Below are positions 1 through 7,000 of a DNA stretch of 7,562 nucleotides, piece by piece; positions within the stretch are counted from its first letter, which is position 1; each line of letters begins with the position of its first letter. The DNA comes from JAFGTF01 sp035527995 (GTDB taxonomy: Bacteria > Spirochaetota > B62-G9 > DRHN01). The notes beneath the pieces were generated by a model that had not been told where the DNA came from, did no database searches, and saw nothing but the letters and a program-made list of their open reading frames with translations. The position numbers were made by a program, and so were the translations under genes. The stretch is taken from positions 1 to 7,562 of the forward strand of contig DATKZJ010000083.1 of the NCBI GenBank assembly GCA_035527995.1, written 5' to 3'.

Positions 1-183
1 AAGCCCTTGCTTCACATGCAGGCCCCAAAAAGGGCGAGGATAAAGGTGCCGTGAAATCCTTTCATTCCGTCAAATACTATTATTGCAGGTTTTTGTCGTC
101 TACATTAAAGGCGGAATGGCACTTCGGATTTTCGGTCCGTTGAGACACCTCGCCCAGACATCACCAGCAGGATTCGCCGTGAT
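1..183. other. Region downstream of pdhC, no confident gene
   Basis: This is the left edge, downstream of the pdh operon. I found no hairpin followed by a T-run on the minus strand, so no intrinsic terminator is visible after pdhC. The plus strand has a frame open from position 3 to a TGA at about 150-152 (near 49 codons) that runs off the left edge. It could be the tail of a converging gene, but its length is within chance and it matches no family I recognise. The minus strand has only fragments of under 30 codons broken by stops. A small GCCC/GGGC inverted repeat around 22-35 encloses an A-run but has no T-tract after it. Confidence 0.4.
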
Positions 184-1440
184 CTAATAGAGAGCGGCAA
201 TCGGGTTCTTGATCATACTCTTTAGGTCTGCGAGAAACTCAGCCCCGATCGCGCCGTCGATGACACGATGGTCGCAGGAGAGTGTGAGGTTCATGACCGA
301 CCTGAATGAGATTCCTCCTGCATCGGTCTCGAAAGCCTCTTTTCGTATCTCCCCGATCGCCAATATAGCAGATCCGGGGGGGTTTATTATCGCGGTAAAA
401 TCACGTATCCCGAAGGAGCCGAGATTGGAGATCGTAAATGTCGCGCCAGAGAACTCCTCAGGTTTCAGCCCGCCTTTCAGCGCTTTTTCCACAAGCTCTT
501 TGAGCTCTTTGTCGATCCGTATAATTCCCTTGTTCCAGCAGTCACGGACCACAGGGGCTATGAGGCCATCCGGCTGTGCCACTGCAAGGCCGATGTCCGC
601 ACTCCCGAACTGAAGTATGGTCTCCTCTTTGAAGCTCGCATTCACCATGGGATGCCGCTTCAACGCCTCTGCAGCAAAACGGATCAGAAAAGCGTTGAAA
701 GAGACTTTTCGATCCATACGTTCGTTGAGCATTTTTCTCGAACGGACGAGCCCGTCGACCTCAGCAACGGCCGTGAGGTAGTAGTGAGGAGCGGAGTACA
801 TCGATTCCGAAAGCCTCTTTGCTATTACCCTGCGTTTCGCCGATACAGGGATCTCTCTCGTCACTCCGAGCGGGAGTTGAGCTGCCGCTTCAAAGGCAGA
901 CGGCTTTGACAGCTTTCCCAGATCTCTCTTGACGATTCGGCCTCCCGGTCCGCTGCCAGAAACTCCCTTCAGCTCGACCCCCTGCTGCTGCGCAAGCTTT
1001 CTCACAAGAGGAGACGCTTTCACCCCCTCAGGGAGCCTCTCTTCAGGCTCTCCCGAGACCTTCGCCTCCTCTTTCTTCTTTTCCACAGCAGAGACCGTTT
1101 CCTTCACAGCTTCCCCGGCCGGTTGTGCAGGAGGCTCAACCGGGGGCTCTTTCAGCCTCTGCTCTTCCGGCTTTTTCTGAAGCAGGGACGAGATGTCCTC
1201 ATCTTTTTCTCCGGCAACGGCGATCGGCTGGCCCACTGCCGCTTCCCCTCCCTCTCCTATAATGATCTTGAGGAGAGTACCGTCGCTCTGGGACTCGTAC
1301 TCCATCGTGGCCTTATCGGTCTCCACCTCACAGAGGACCTCCCCGTTCCTAATGGCCTCGCCCTCCTTCTTGTGCCACTTCACGATGGTCCCCGTCTCCA
1401 TTGTCGGCGAGAGCGCGAGCATCAGTATCTCTTCGGCCAT
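184..1440 (-). CDS. pdhC: Pyruvate dehydrogenase E2, dihydrolipoamide acetyltransferase
   Basis: This is the core subunit of the pyruvate dehydrogenase complex. It accepts the acetyl group from E1 on a swinging lipoyl arm and passes it to CoA in the cytoplasm. The 418 residues show the full E2 layout. A single N-terminal lipoyl domain (about 2-78) carries the modified lysine in ETDKATM (K43). A Pro/Glu/Ala/Lys-rich flexible linker follows (about 80-138). A peripheral subunit-binding domain (about 141-175) contains ASPLVRKLA and GSGPGGRIVKRDL. The acyltransferase domain (about 195-418) contains TISNLGSFG and the catalytic DHRVIDG (H391, D395). The ATG is supported because the lipoyl domain begins at once and AGAGGAG lies 7 nt upstream. 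The start is 18 nt after the pdhB stop. Homologous acetoin and branched-chain E2 enzymes are alternatives, but the neighbouring E1 subunits favour pyruvate. No key residue is missing. Confidence 0.94.
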   Translation of the reverse strand: MAEEILMLALSPTMETGTIVKWHKKEGEAIRNGEVLCEVETDKATMEYESQSDGTLLKIIIGEGGEAAVGQPIAVAGEKDEDISSLLQKKPEEQRLKEPPVEPPAQPAGEAVKETVSAVEKKKEEAKVSGEPEERLPEGVKASPLVRKLAQQQGVELKGVSGSGPGGRIVKRDLGKLSKPSAFEAAAQLPLGVTREIPVSAKRRVIAKRLSESMYSAPHYYLTAVAEVDGLVRSRKMLNERMDRKVSFNAFLIRFAAEALKRHPMVNASFKEETILQFGSADIGLAVAQPDGLIAPVVRDCWNKGIIRIDKELKELVEKALKGGLKPEEFSGATFTISNLGSFGIRDFTAIINPPGSAILAIGEIRKEAFETDAGGISFRSVMNLTLSCDHRVIDGAIGAEFLADLKSMIKNPIAALY

Positions 1441-1458
1441 TTTCGGACTCCTCTCTTA

Positions 1459-2436
1459 TTATTTATAAACCACCCTCTTCACCGCCTCCTGCACCTTCAG
1501 TGCGGAGGGCTGTGCCGCGAGCTCGAGTGTGTGGTTGTACGGCATCGGCACGTCCTCCATCGTGACGACCTCCGGGGGGGCATCGAGCCAGTCGAAGCAG
1601 TTTTTCGAAACGATCCACCCTATCCAGGACCCCACACTGGCAAAAGGCCATGACTCGTCGACTATCACAAGACGGTTCGTCTTCCGCACCGACCTGTACA
1701 CCGCCTCCTCGTCGAACGGGCGGAGAGTGCGGAGGTCTATCACATCCGCTTCAATCCCCTCTTTCGCCAAGAGGTCCGCCGCCTCCGAAACGGTCCTCAT
1801 TACTTTTGAAAATCCCAGGAGGGTGACATCCTTTCCCTCGCGCCTGAGAGAAGCCTGCCCGAAGGGTATGAGGTACTCTTCTTCCGGGACCTCTCCCTTC
1901 CATGCGTACATCAGCTCCGACTCGAGGAAGATCACAGGGTTCGGGTCCCGGATCGCGCTCTTCAGAAGCCCCTTGGAATCGTACGGCGTCGAGGGCGCGG
2001 CTACCTTCAGCCCCGGAATGTGGGTGTATATCGCCTGAAGCGACTGGGAGTGCTGCGATGCGAGGTATTCAGCAGGTCCGTTCGGCCCCCGAAAGACAAC
2101 CGGCACAGTGAGCTGCCCGCCGGACATATATCTCATCTTCGCGGCATTGTTGATGACCTGGTCCATTGCCTGGATCGAGAAGTTGAATGTCATCCACTCG
2201 ACAATAGGCTTCAGTCCGACGAGTGCCGCTCCTATTCCTATGCCTGTAAAACCCTCCTCAGAGATCGGTGTATCGATCACCCTCTCGGGTCCGTACTTTT
2301 CCAGGAGTCCCTGGCTCACCTTATAGGCGCCGTTGTACTGAGCGACCTCCTCTCCCATGAGGATCACGTTTTCGTCATGCGCCATCTCCTCGTCCATTGC
2401 CGCCCGCAGCGCTTCACGAACCGTTATGACAGGCAT
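1459..2436 (-). CDS. pdhB: Pyruvate dehydrogenase E1 component, beta subunit
   Basis: With PdhA this forms the thiamine-diphosphate E1 heterotetramer that decarboxylates pyruvate and acetylates the lipoyl group of E2. The 325 residues are full length for bacterial E1-beta. Visible family motifs are LMGEEVAQYNGAYKVSQGL (about 26-44, with the glutamates that contact the thiamine ring), DTPISEEGFTGIGIGAA (55-71), RGPNG (116-120), the QHSQ active-site histidine (H129), the C-terminal transketolase domain with VIDLRTLRPFD (232-242) and VDESWPFASVGS (259-270). The close match to mitochondrial and alphaproteobacterial PdhB favours pyruvate over branched-chain keto acids or acetoin. The start has an AGGAGGT 5 nt upstream. 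A second ATG 4 nt upstream is out of frame and stops after 8 codons. The gene lies 26 nt after pdhA and 18 nt before pdhC. Confidence 0.94.
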   Translation of the reverse strand: MPVITVREALRAAMDEEMAHDENVILMGEEVAQYNGAYKVSQGLLEKYGPERVIDTPISEEGFTGIGIGAALVGLKPIVEWMTFNFSIQAMDQVINNAAKMRYMSGGQLTVPVVFRGPNGPAEYLASQHSQSLQAIYTHIPGLKVAAPSTPYDSKGLLKSAIRDPNPVIFLESELMYAWKGEVPEEEYLIPFGQASLRREGKDVTLLGFSKVMRTVSEAADLLAKEGIEADVIDLRTLRPFDEEAVYRSVRKTNRLVIVDESWPFASVGSWIGWIVSKNCFDWLDAPPEVVTMEDVPMPYNHTLELAAQPSALKVQEAVKRVVYK

Positions 2437-2441
2437 CCATT

Positions 2442-2448
2442 ACCTCCT
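2442..2448 (-). promoter_or_regulatory. pdhB Shine-Dalgarno with two overlapping ATGs
   Basis: The minus strand reads AGGAGGT, then GTAATGGATGCCT. The second ATG starts PdhB (MPVITVREAL). The first ATG is out of frame and gives only 8 codons before TGA. The second ATG has 5 nt spacing from the AGGAGGT; the first has only 1 nt, which is too close for efficient initiation. This supports the annotated start. Confidence 0.7.
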
Positions 2449-2462
2449 CCACCAATACACAC

Positions 2463-3425
2463 TCACGCGTACACGTCCGTATAGAGCTCTTCGAGTGCAG
2501 GCTCCTCGCTCTGTTCCGCGAACTCCACCGCTTCACCGCATAATGCCCTGCATTCGTCGTCGAGCTTCTTGTAATCCTGCTCCGTGATCTTCTTCTCGCT
2601 TATAAGCCTATCCTTCAGGATCAGGACAGGGTCCTGCTTCTTGTACTCTTCGAGCTCCTCCTTGGACCGGTACTTCGCAGGATCGCTCATGGAGTGTCCC
2701 TTGTATCTGTAGGTCCTTATCTCGAAAAAAAGCGGTACGCTCTTTTTCCTTACCTCCTGCACCGCCTTTGAAATACCTTCGTATACCTCGAGCACGTCCA
2801 TTCCGTTGAGTCTCTTCCCTTCGATGCCGTAGGACGCACCCATCACCGAAAAATCCGTGATGGAGGAAACCCGCTTGAAATCCGTACCCATCCCGTACTG
2901 GTTGTTTTCACATATATAGATTACGGGAAGCTCCCATATCTTCGCCATGTTGAGGCTCTCGTGAAAAGACCCCTGGTGGATCGCGCCGTCACCGAAGAAG
3001 CAGAGCACAACGCCATTCTCCTTTTTATAGCGGAGCTTGAGCCCCACTCCTGTCGCAACAGGTATATGCGCCCCGACGATCCCGTTTCCCCCGAGCATAT
3101 GGCGTCCGGCGTCGAAGAGGTGCATCGACCCCCCCTTCCCCTTTGCGCAGCCCGTTTTTTTTCCAAAGAGCTCGGCCATCACCGTCTTCGGGTCGATACC
3201 GCATGTAAGGGCGTGCCCGTGGTCGCGGTACGCGGTAACCACGTAGTCTCTCGAAAGATCGAGGGCTGATATTGCTCCGACAGCGACAGCCTCCTGCCCT
3301 ATGTAGAGGTGGCAGAAGCCGCCGATCTTCCTGAGCCCGTACATCTGCGCCGCCTTCTCCTCGAAACGCCGGATCAAAAGCATATCCCGCAGCAGCTTTT
3401 TCATATCGATGGTCTTTTTTTCCAT
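2463..3425 (-). CDS. pdhA: Pyruvate dehydrogenase E1 component, alpha subunit
   Basis: This is the alpha subunit of the heterotetrameric E1, which binds thiamine diphosphate and Mg2+ and catalyses the first, irreversible step of pyruvate oxidation. The 320 residues include MLLIRRFEEKAAQMYG (15-30), GGFCHLYIGQEA (35-46), YRDHGHAL (66-73), KGKGGSMHLFD (95-105) and the thiamine-diphosphate motif starting GDGA at 145 and ending in ENN at 173-175. The active-site loop YRYKGHSMSDP (239-249) has H244 and S245. S245 aligns with phosphorylation site 1 of the mammalian enzyme, but the site 2 serine is absent (DPAKYR), and bacteria generally lack that kinase control. The AGGAGG for this start lies 5 nt upstream and overlaps the stop codon of the preceding gene. 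AcoA of acetoin dehydrogenase is the nearest alternative, but the N-terminal region is the PdhA type. Confidence 0.93.
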   Translation of the reverse strand: MEKKTIDMKKLLRDMLLIRRFEEKAAQMYGLRKIGGFCHLYIGQEAVAVGAISALDLSRDYVVTAYRDHGHALTCGIDPKTVMAELFGKKTGCAKGKGGSMHLFDAGRHMLGGNGIVGAHIPVATGVGLKLRYKKENGVVLCFFGDGAIHQGSFHESLNMAKIWELPVIYICENNQYGMGTDFKRVSSITDFSVMGASYGIEGKRLNGMDVLEVYEGISKAVQEVRKKSVPLFFEIRTYRYKGHSMSDPAKYRSKEELEEYKKQDPVLILKDRLISEKKITEQDYKKLDDECRALCGEAVEFAEQSEEPALEELYTDVYA

Positions 3426-3430
3426 CGTCT

Positions 3431-3437
3431 CCTCCTA
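3431..3437 (-). promoter_or_regulatory. pdhA Shine-Dalgarno overlapping the upstream stop
   Basis: On the minus strand this reads TAGGAGG, 5 nt before the pdhA ATG. The TAG is the stop codon of the PNPOx-like gene, and its last two bases begin the AGGAGG. Ribosomes ending the first gene stop directly on the pdhA initiation site, an arrangement typical of translational coupling. Coupling itself is an inference. Confidence 0.75.
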
Positions 3438-3875
3438 TGCGAAGCTCACCGTCTCCTTGATCCCCTTCATGGGGAGATAGTACTGGGCCCGCTCAATCAC
3501 TGTTTCGAGGACAAGAAGATCGCGCTCATCCCCGTACATCTTCCAGAAGGCGCGGAGCCTGGGACCCACCACCTCGAGCACTTCGGACCGTATCGACGGA
3601 TTGTCCACGATGTTTACCCTGCCCTCGACAACGGTTATCCTGTCGAGCGCAGGCGACTGGAATATCCACTGCACCCTCGGGTTCGACCTGACCTGCGTCA
3701 CCTTCTGGGATGTCCTGTACGCGACTGCGAAGACCGCACCCTCGCGTCCGCGCAAAAGGGCGGGGGTCATCCACCTCGTGTGCGGGCGCTGCTCGGCGTC
3801 GACCGTTGCGAATACCGCTGTCTTCGCCTCCTCTATTATCCGCTCTATGGCCCCTAGAATTTCCCGTTTTTCCAT
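3435..3875 (-). CDS. Pyridoxamine 5'-phosphate oxidase-like FMN-binding split-barrel protein
   Basis: This is a small cytoplasmic protein of the PNPOx-like split-barrel superfamily, nearest to the general stress protein 26 type. Members usually bind FMN or F420 as homodimers, and most have no known substrate. The chosen start gives 146 residues: a helix (1-18), first strands AVFATVDAEQRPHTRWMTPA (20-39), the cofactor-phosphate region with RTSQKV (54-59), NPRVQWIF (65-72), EGRVNIVDN (84-92), and a tail with FWKMYGDERDLLVLE (110-124) typical of this group. An in-frame ATG 17 codons upstream (3924-3926) would give 163 residues, but it has no Shine-Dalgarno and adds a low-complexity stretch. The chosen ATG has AAGGGGGT at suitable spacing and fits the usual family N-terminus. 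It is the first gene of the pdh operon, 9 nt before pdhA. It is unlikely to be true PdxH, which is longer (about 210 residues). The link to the complex is inferred from position only. Confidence 0.8.
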   Translation of the reverse strand: MEKREILGAIERIIEEAKTAVFATVDAEQRPHTRWMTPALLRGREGAVFAVAYRTSQKVTQVRSNPRVQWIFQSPALDRITVVEGRVNIVDNPSIRSEVLEVVGPRLRAFWKMYGDERDLLVLETVIERAQYYLPMKGIKETVSFA

Positions 3876-3880
3876 ATCAA

Positions 3881-3888
3881 ACCCCCTT
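3881..3888 (-). promoter_or_regulatory. Ribosome binding site that decides the PNPOx-like start
   Basis: The minus strand reads AAGGGGGT ending just before TTGAT and the ATG at 3873-3875. It is the only Shine-Dalgarno-like purine run near either candidate start. The upstream ATG at 3924-3926 is preceded by GCGGCCGTAT, which has none. This is the main reason for choosing the shorter protein. Confidence 0.6.
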
Positions 3889-3889
3889 T

Positions 3890-3907
3890 GGTTTTCCGGT
3901 TTTCCGG
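3890..3907. repeat. 8-bp tandem repeat in the operon leader
   Basis: The plus strand reads ggttttcc twice in a row, followed by gg. It lies between the two candidate start codons of the PNPOx-like gene, next to its Shine-Dalgarno. Eight is not a multiple of three, so a change in copy number would shift the frame from the upstream ATG. This is further weak support for that stretch being untranslated leader. Confidence 0.7.
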
Positions 3908-3927
3908 CGAGAGAAGCCGACGTCATA

Positions 3928-3958
3928 TACGGCCGCTTCTGGTTGGGTACGTACGGCC
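3928..3958. repeat. Direct repeat pair in the operon leader
   Basis: The plus strand has tacggcc at 3928-3934 and again at 3952-3958, 24 bp apart start to start. On the minus strand this is GGCCGTA twice, starting near the proposed transcription start. The GTACGTAC palindrome lies at 3948-3954 and overlaps the second copy. It could be a regulator site or chance; no known operator is recognised. Confidence 0.35.
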
Positions 3959-3961
3959 CAT

Positions 3962-3991
3962 TTTATAACATCTAGTATACTATTACGTTAA
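3962..3991 (-). promoter_or_regulatory. Proposed promoter of the PNPOx-pdhABC operon
   Basis: The minus strand has an extended -10, TGTTATAAA (hexamer TATAAA at 3962-3967), with a weak -35 TTAACG at 3986-3991 and an 18-bp spacer. A perfect 10-bp palindrome TAGTATACTA sits in the spacer at 3973-3982 and could be an operator half or whole site. A perfect TTGACA lies further upstream at 4007-4012, but no good -10 is found 16-18 bp from it (best AACGTA or TAACGT). Predicted transcription start is near 3955, giving a leader of about 80 nt. It lies just downstream of the FN3 gene terminator, where an operon promoter is expected. Confidence 0.5.
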
Positions 3992-4045
3992 CTCTCGGAA
4001 GAATTATGTCAAGAATATTGTGTACGGGTGATAAACAGGCAGCAC

Positions 4046-4075
4046 AAAAAGAGAGGGGGAGGTTCCCCTCCCCCT
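4046..4075 (-). terminator. Intrinsic terminator of the FN3 protein gene
   Basis: Minus-strand RNA would form a perfect 9-bp stem AGGGGGAGG / CCTCCCCCT (4067-4075 with 4054-4062) around a 4-nt loop GGAA, then CTC and a run of five T residues (4046-4050). It starts about 22 nt after the stop codon. The plus strand has no T-run, so it should act in one direction, separating the FN3 gene from the pdh operon. Confidence 0.93.
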
Positions 4076-4097
4076 ATTGAGTATTCATCCTGTAAAA

Positions 4098-7000
4098 CTA
4101 CTTTAGCTCCTTTACCGCAGTCGCGCTCGCCGGATCGCACGGATCCGAAGCGCCGGCACTGTTTGTCGCATAGACCCTATAGTGGTACGTTCTGCCTTCC
4201 GTGAGACCGCCGTCCTCGTATATGACCTCTCCTGTTCCTTCGACCGCCTTTACCTTGACGATATCCTTAAACTCAATACCGTCTGGTCCCCTCTGAATGA
4301 TGAAGGACTCCTCAACAGTGGAGTTGTCGGTCCATGTAAGACGAATAACGAGATCTCCGATCGCGGTAGCGGTAAGACCTGTAGGCGCTGTAGGTGCTAA
4401 CGTCGGGCTCTCGAGCGTTGTGGCGTTCGCTGTGTTCGAGTAGGTCGAATTTCCCTTCTCGTTATACGCCAGGACCCTGAAGTAGTATGTGGTCAGCGGC
4501 TTCAGTCCTTCGACGCCGTACTCAACCTGGTCGGCCTTTATCTTGTCCAGTGTATACCATCTATCGTCGCCCGGTCCCCACTCTATGACGAACCCTTCCT
4601 CATTGTCAGAGTTGTCGGACCACACGAGCACGATCACCGAATCGGACTTTGCCGTTGCAGTAAGACTGGACGGCGCGTTGGGAACGGTCCCCGGCTCGGG
4701 CTGCGTAGTAGCGCTCACCGGGTCGCAGTAGTCGGATTTGCCCTCCGCGTTGAAGGCATTGACTCTGAACCAGAACTGCGTGTTCGCCGGCAGCCCTTCC
4801 ACAATGTACTCGGATACGTTCGGCGCGACTGTGTCCACGAACTTGTAGTCCGTGCCGTTTTCGCTGAGCTCTATGTTGAACCCGTCCTCATTGTCGGACA
4901 TGTCCCTCCACGCGAGGGCGATGGCGCTGTCGCTTCTGACAAACGCCTCGAGGCCTTCCGGTGCGCTCGGAGCCGTTTCAGACGTCGGAAGAGTCGTCGC
5001 CTTGGCGATGTTGGAATAATCCGACTTTCCTTCTCTGTTGAATGCATTTACCCTGAAGTAGTAGGTTGTCTCCGGTTTCAGTCCTTCGGCTGCGTACTCC
5101 TTCACATTCGGACCGACAGTATCGAAATGCTCGTAGGTCAAATCGTCGAGGCTGATCTCTATGTTGAAACCGTCCTCGTTGTCCGAGTTGTCCGACCACT
5201 CTATCGCGATCATAGAGTCCGATTTCGCCGCAGCAAAGAGTTTCGTCGGGTCTGCAGGCACATCTCCATCTCCCGGCGCTGCATTCGTCGTGGCGGTCTC
5301 AGGACCCGCGTAGTTTTCTGATGACCCCACGGCGTTGACCGCATTGACCCTGAACCAATACTGCATGCTGGGCCTGAGGCCGCCCACACTGTAATAGGTG
5401 GTATTGGGCTTGACCTTCTCGATCCACCTGTAGTCCTCGGGTGCAGGAGAGAGGCCGACAGCCATTTCGATGTTGAATGCATCCTCGTTGTCAGAGTTGT
5501 CGGACCATTGTATATCGATCACCGTGTCGCTCACGGTCCTTGTCAGAAGGTTTGTCGGATCCGCAGGAACACCGCTCGCCTCCGGTAGGGTCGTCGCCTT
5601 GGCGATGTTGGAATAATCCGACTTTCCTTCTCTGTTGAATGCATTCACCCTGAAGTAGAGGGTGAGGTTCGGCTTCAGCCCTCCGAGATAGTAGCGGTTC
5701 TCATTGGGTCCGACCTTATCGAGGAATTCAAACCTCAACCCGTCCCCGCTTACCTCTATGTTGAACCCGTCCTCGTTGTCAGAGTTGTCAGTCCACGCCA
5801 TGGTGATTGCCGTGTCGCTCGCGGCCTTTGCAACGAGGTTCGAGGGTGCCGCCGGTGCAGAACCGGGTTCCGAGCCCGTAGTCGCGTAGGCAGGATTAGA
5901 GAATGCCGAAGTACCGTATCTGTTGTACGCATTCACCTTGAAGTAGAACGTATATTTCGGCTGAAGCCCGCCGACAACGTATTCCTTGGTATCGGGTCTG
6001 ACCTTTGTAAGCCAGACGTAATTCACGCCGTTGTCCTTGCTGATATAGATATTGAAGCCGTCCTCGTTGTTTGAGTTGTCGTACCACCCGATCGCGATCT
6101 GTGTATCGGAGACGGTCTTCGCAACGAGGTTCGTCGGCGCCGCAGGGACATCTGTCGCCGCAGGCAGTGTTGTTGCGCTCGCTGCATTCGAAAGGGCTGA
6201 CTCTCCGAAGAAGTTGAACGCGCTCACCTTGAAGTAGAACGTATAATTCGCCGGAAGTCCTCCCACGAGATAGACTGTCTCATTCGGCTTCACCTTGGCC
6301 ATCCAGAAGAACTCATCTCCGTCCTTGCTGATGAAGACGTTGAAGCCGTCCTCATCGGTCGAGTTGTCAGTCCACCCTATCTTGATCTGCGTGTCTGAAA
6401 CGGCCTTTGCCTGAAGGTTCGTCGGTGCCGCAGGCACAGTGCCCGGTGTCGGCTTCGTTGTGGCGTTTGCAGTGTTCGTATACCCGGACATGAAAGGATC
6501 GTACGAGTTAGTCGCATATACCCTGTAGTAGTATTTCGTCTCAGGTTTCAGGCTCGTGCTCTGGAATGTGGTGACGTTGGGCTTCACCTCTCCGATCGTC
6601 GAAAAGGTCGTTCCGTTGGAGCTTATCTGTACGACGAACGATTCCTCGTTATCCGAGTTGTCCGCCCAGGAGAGGTCTATCCTCATGTTCGAGATGGCTG
6701 CGGCCTGGAGGTTCGTGGGATCTTCCGGAACGGAGCCCGGTGCGGCCTCAGTCGTCGCGCTCGCAGGGTCCATCAAGTCTATGTTGGTCTCTCCGACAGA
6801 GTTCGTGGCCGAGACCTTGTAGTAATAGAGCGTGCTCATGGTCAGCCCGGTATCCGTATATTCGGTGATGTTCGGGTTCGTGGTGTCTATGAGATCGTAG
6901 GTGCTATCGTCCGTGCTTCGATAGACCCTGAACCCGTCCTCGTCCGAGGAGTTGTCATCCCAGGAGAGCTCTATGCGAGTGTCCGATATCGCCTGAGCCT

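Noticed and set aside
22..35. GCCC/GGGC inverted repeat as a terminator for pdhC
   Set aside because: Only four base pairs and no T-run follows on either strand.
1123..1653. Plus-strand open frame of 176 codons
   Set aside because: Fully antisense to the well-supported pdhC and pdhB genes; Arg/His/Leu-rich composition typical of a GC-rich shadow frame, and no family resemblance.
2414..2440. Eight-codon open frame starting at the first of two overlapping ATGs before pdhB
   Set aside because: Too close to the Shine-Dalgarno for efficient initiation and short; most likely chance from the ATGGATG sequence.
3309..3857. Plus-strand open frame of 182 codons
   Set aside because: Antisense to pdhA and the PNPOx-like gene, low-information composition, no recognisable motif.
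3876..3926. N-terminal extension of the PNPOx-like protein by 17 residues
   Set aside because: No Shine-Dalgarno upstream, contains an 8-bp tandem repeat, and goes beyond the usual family N-terminus. It remains possible.
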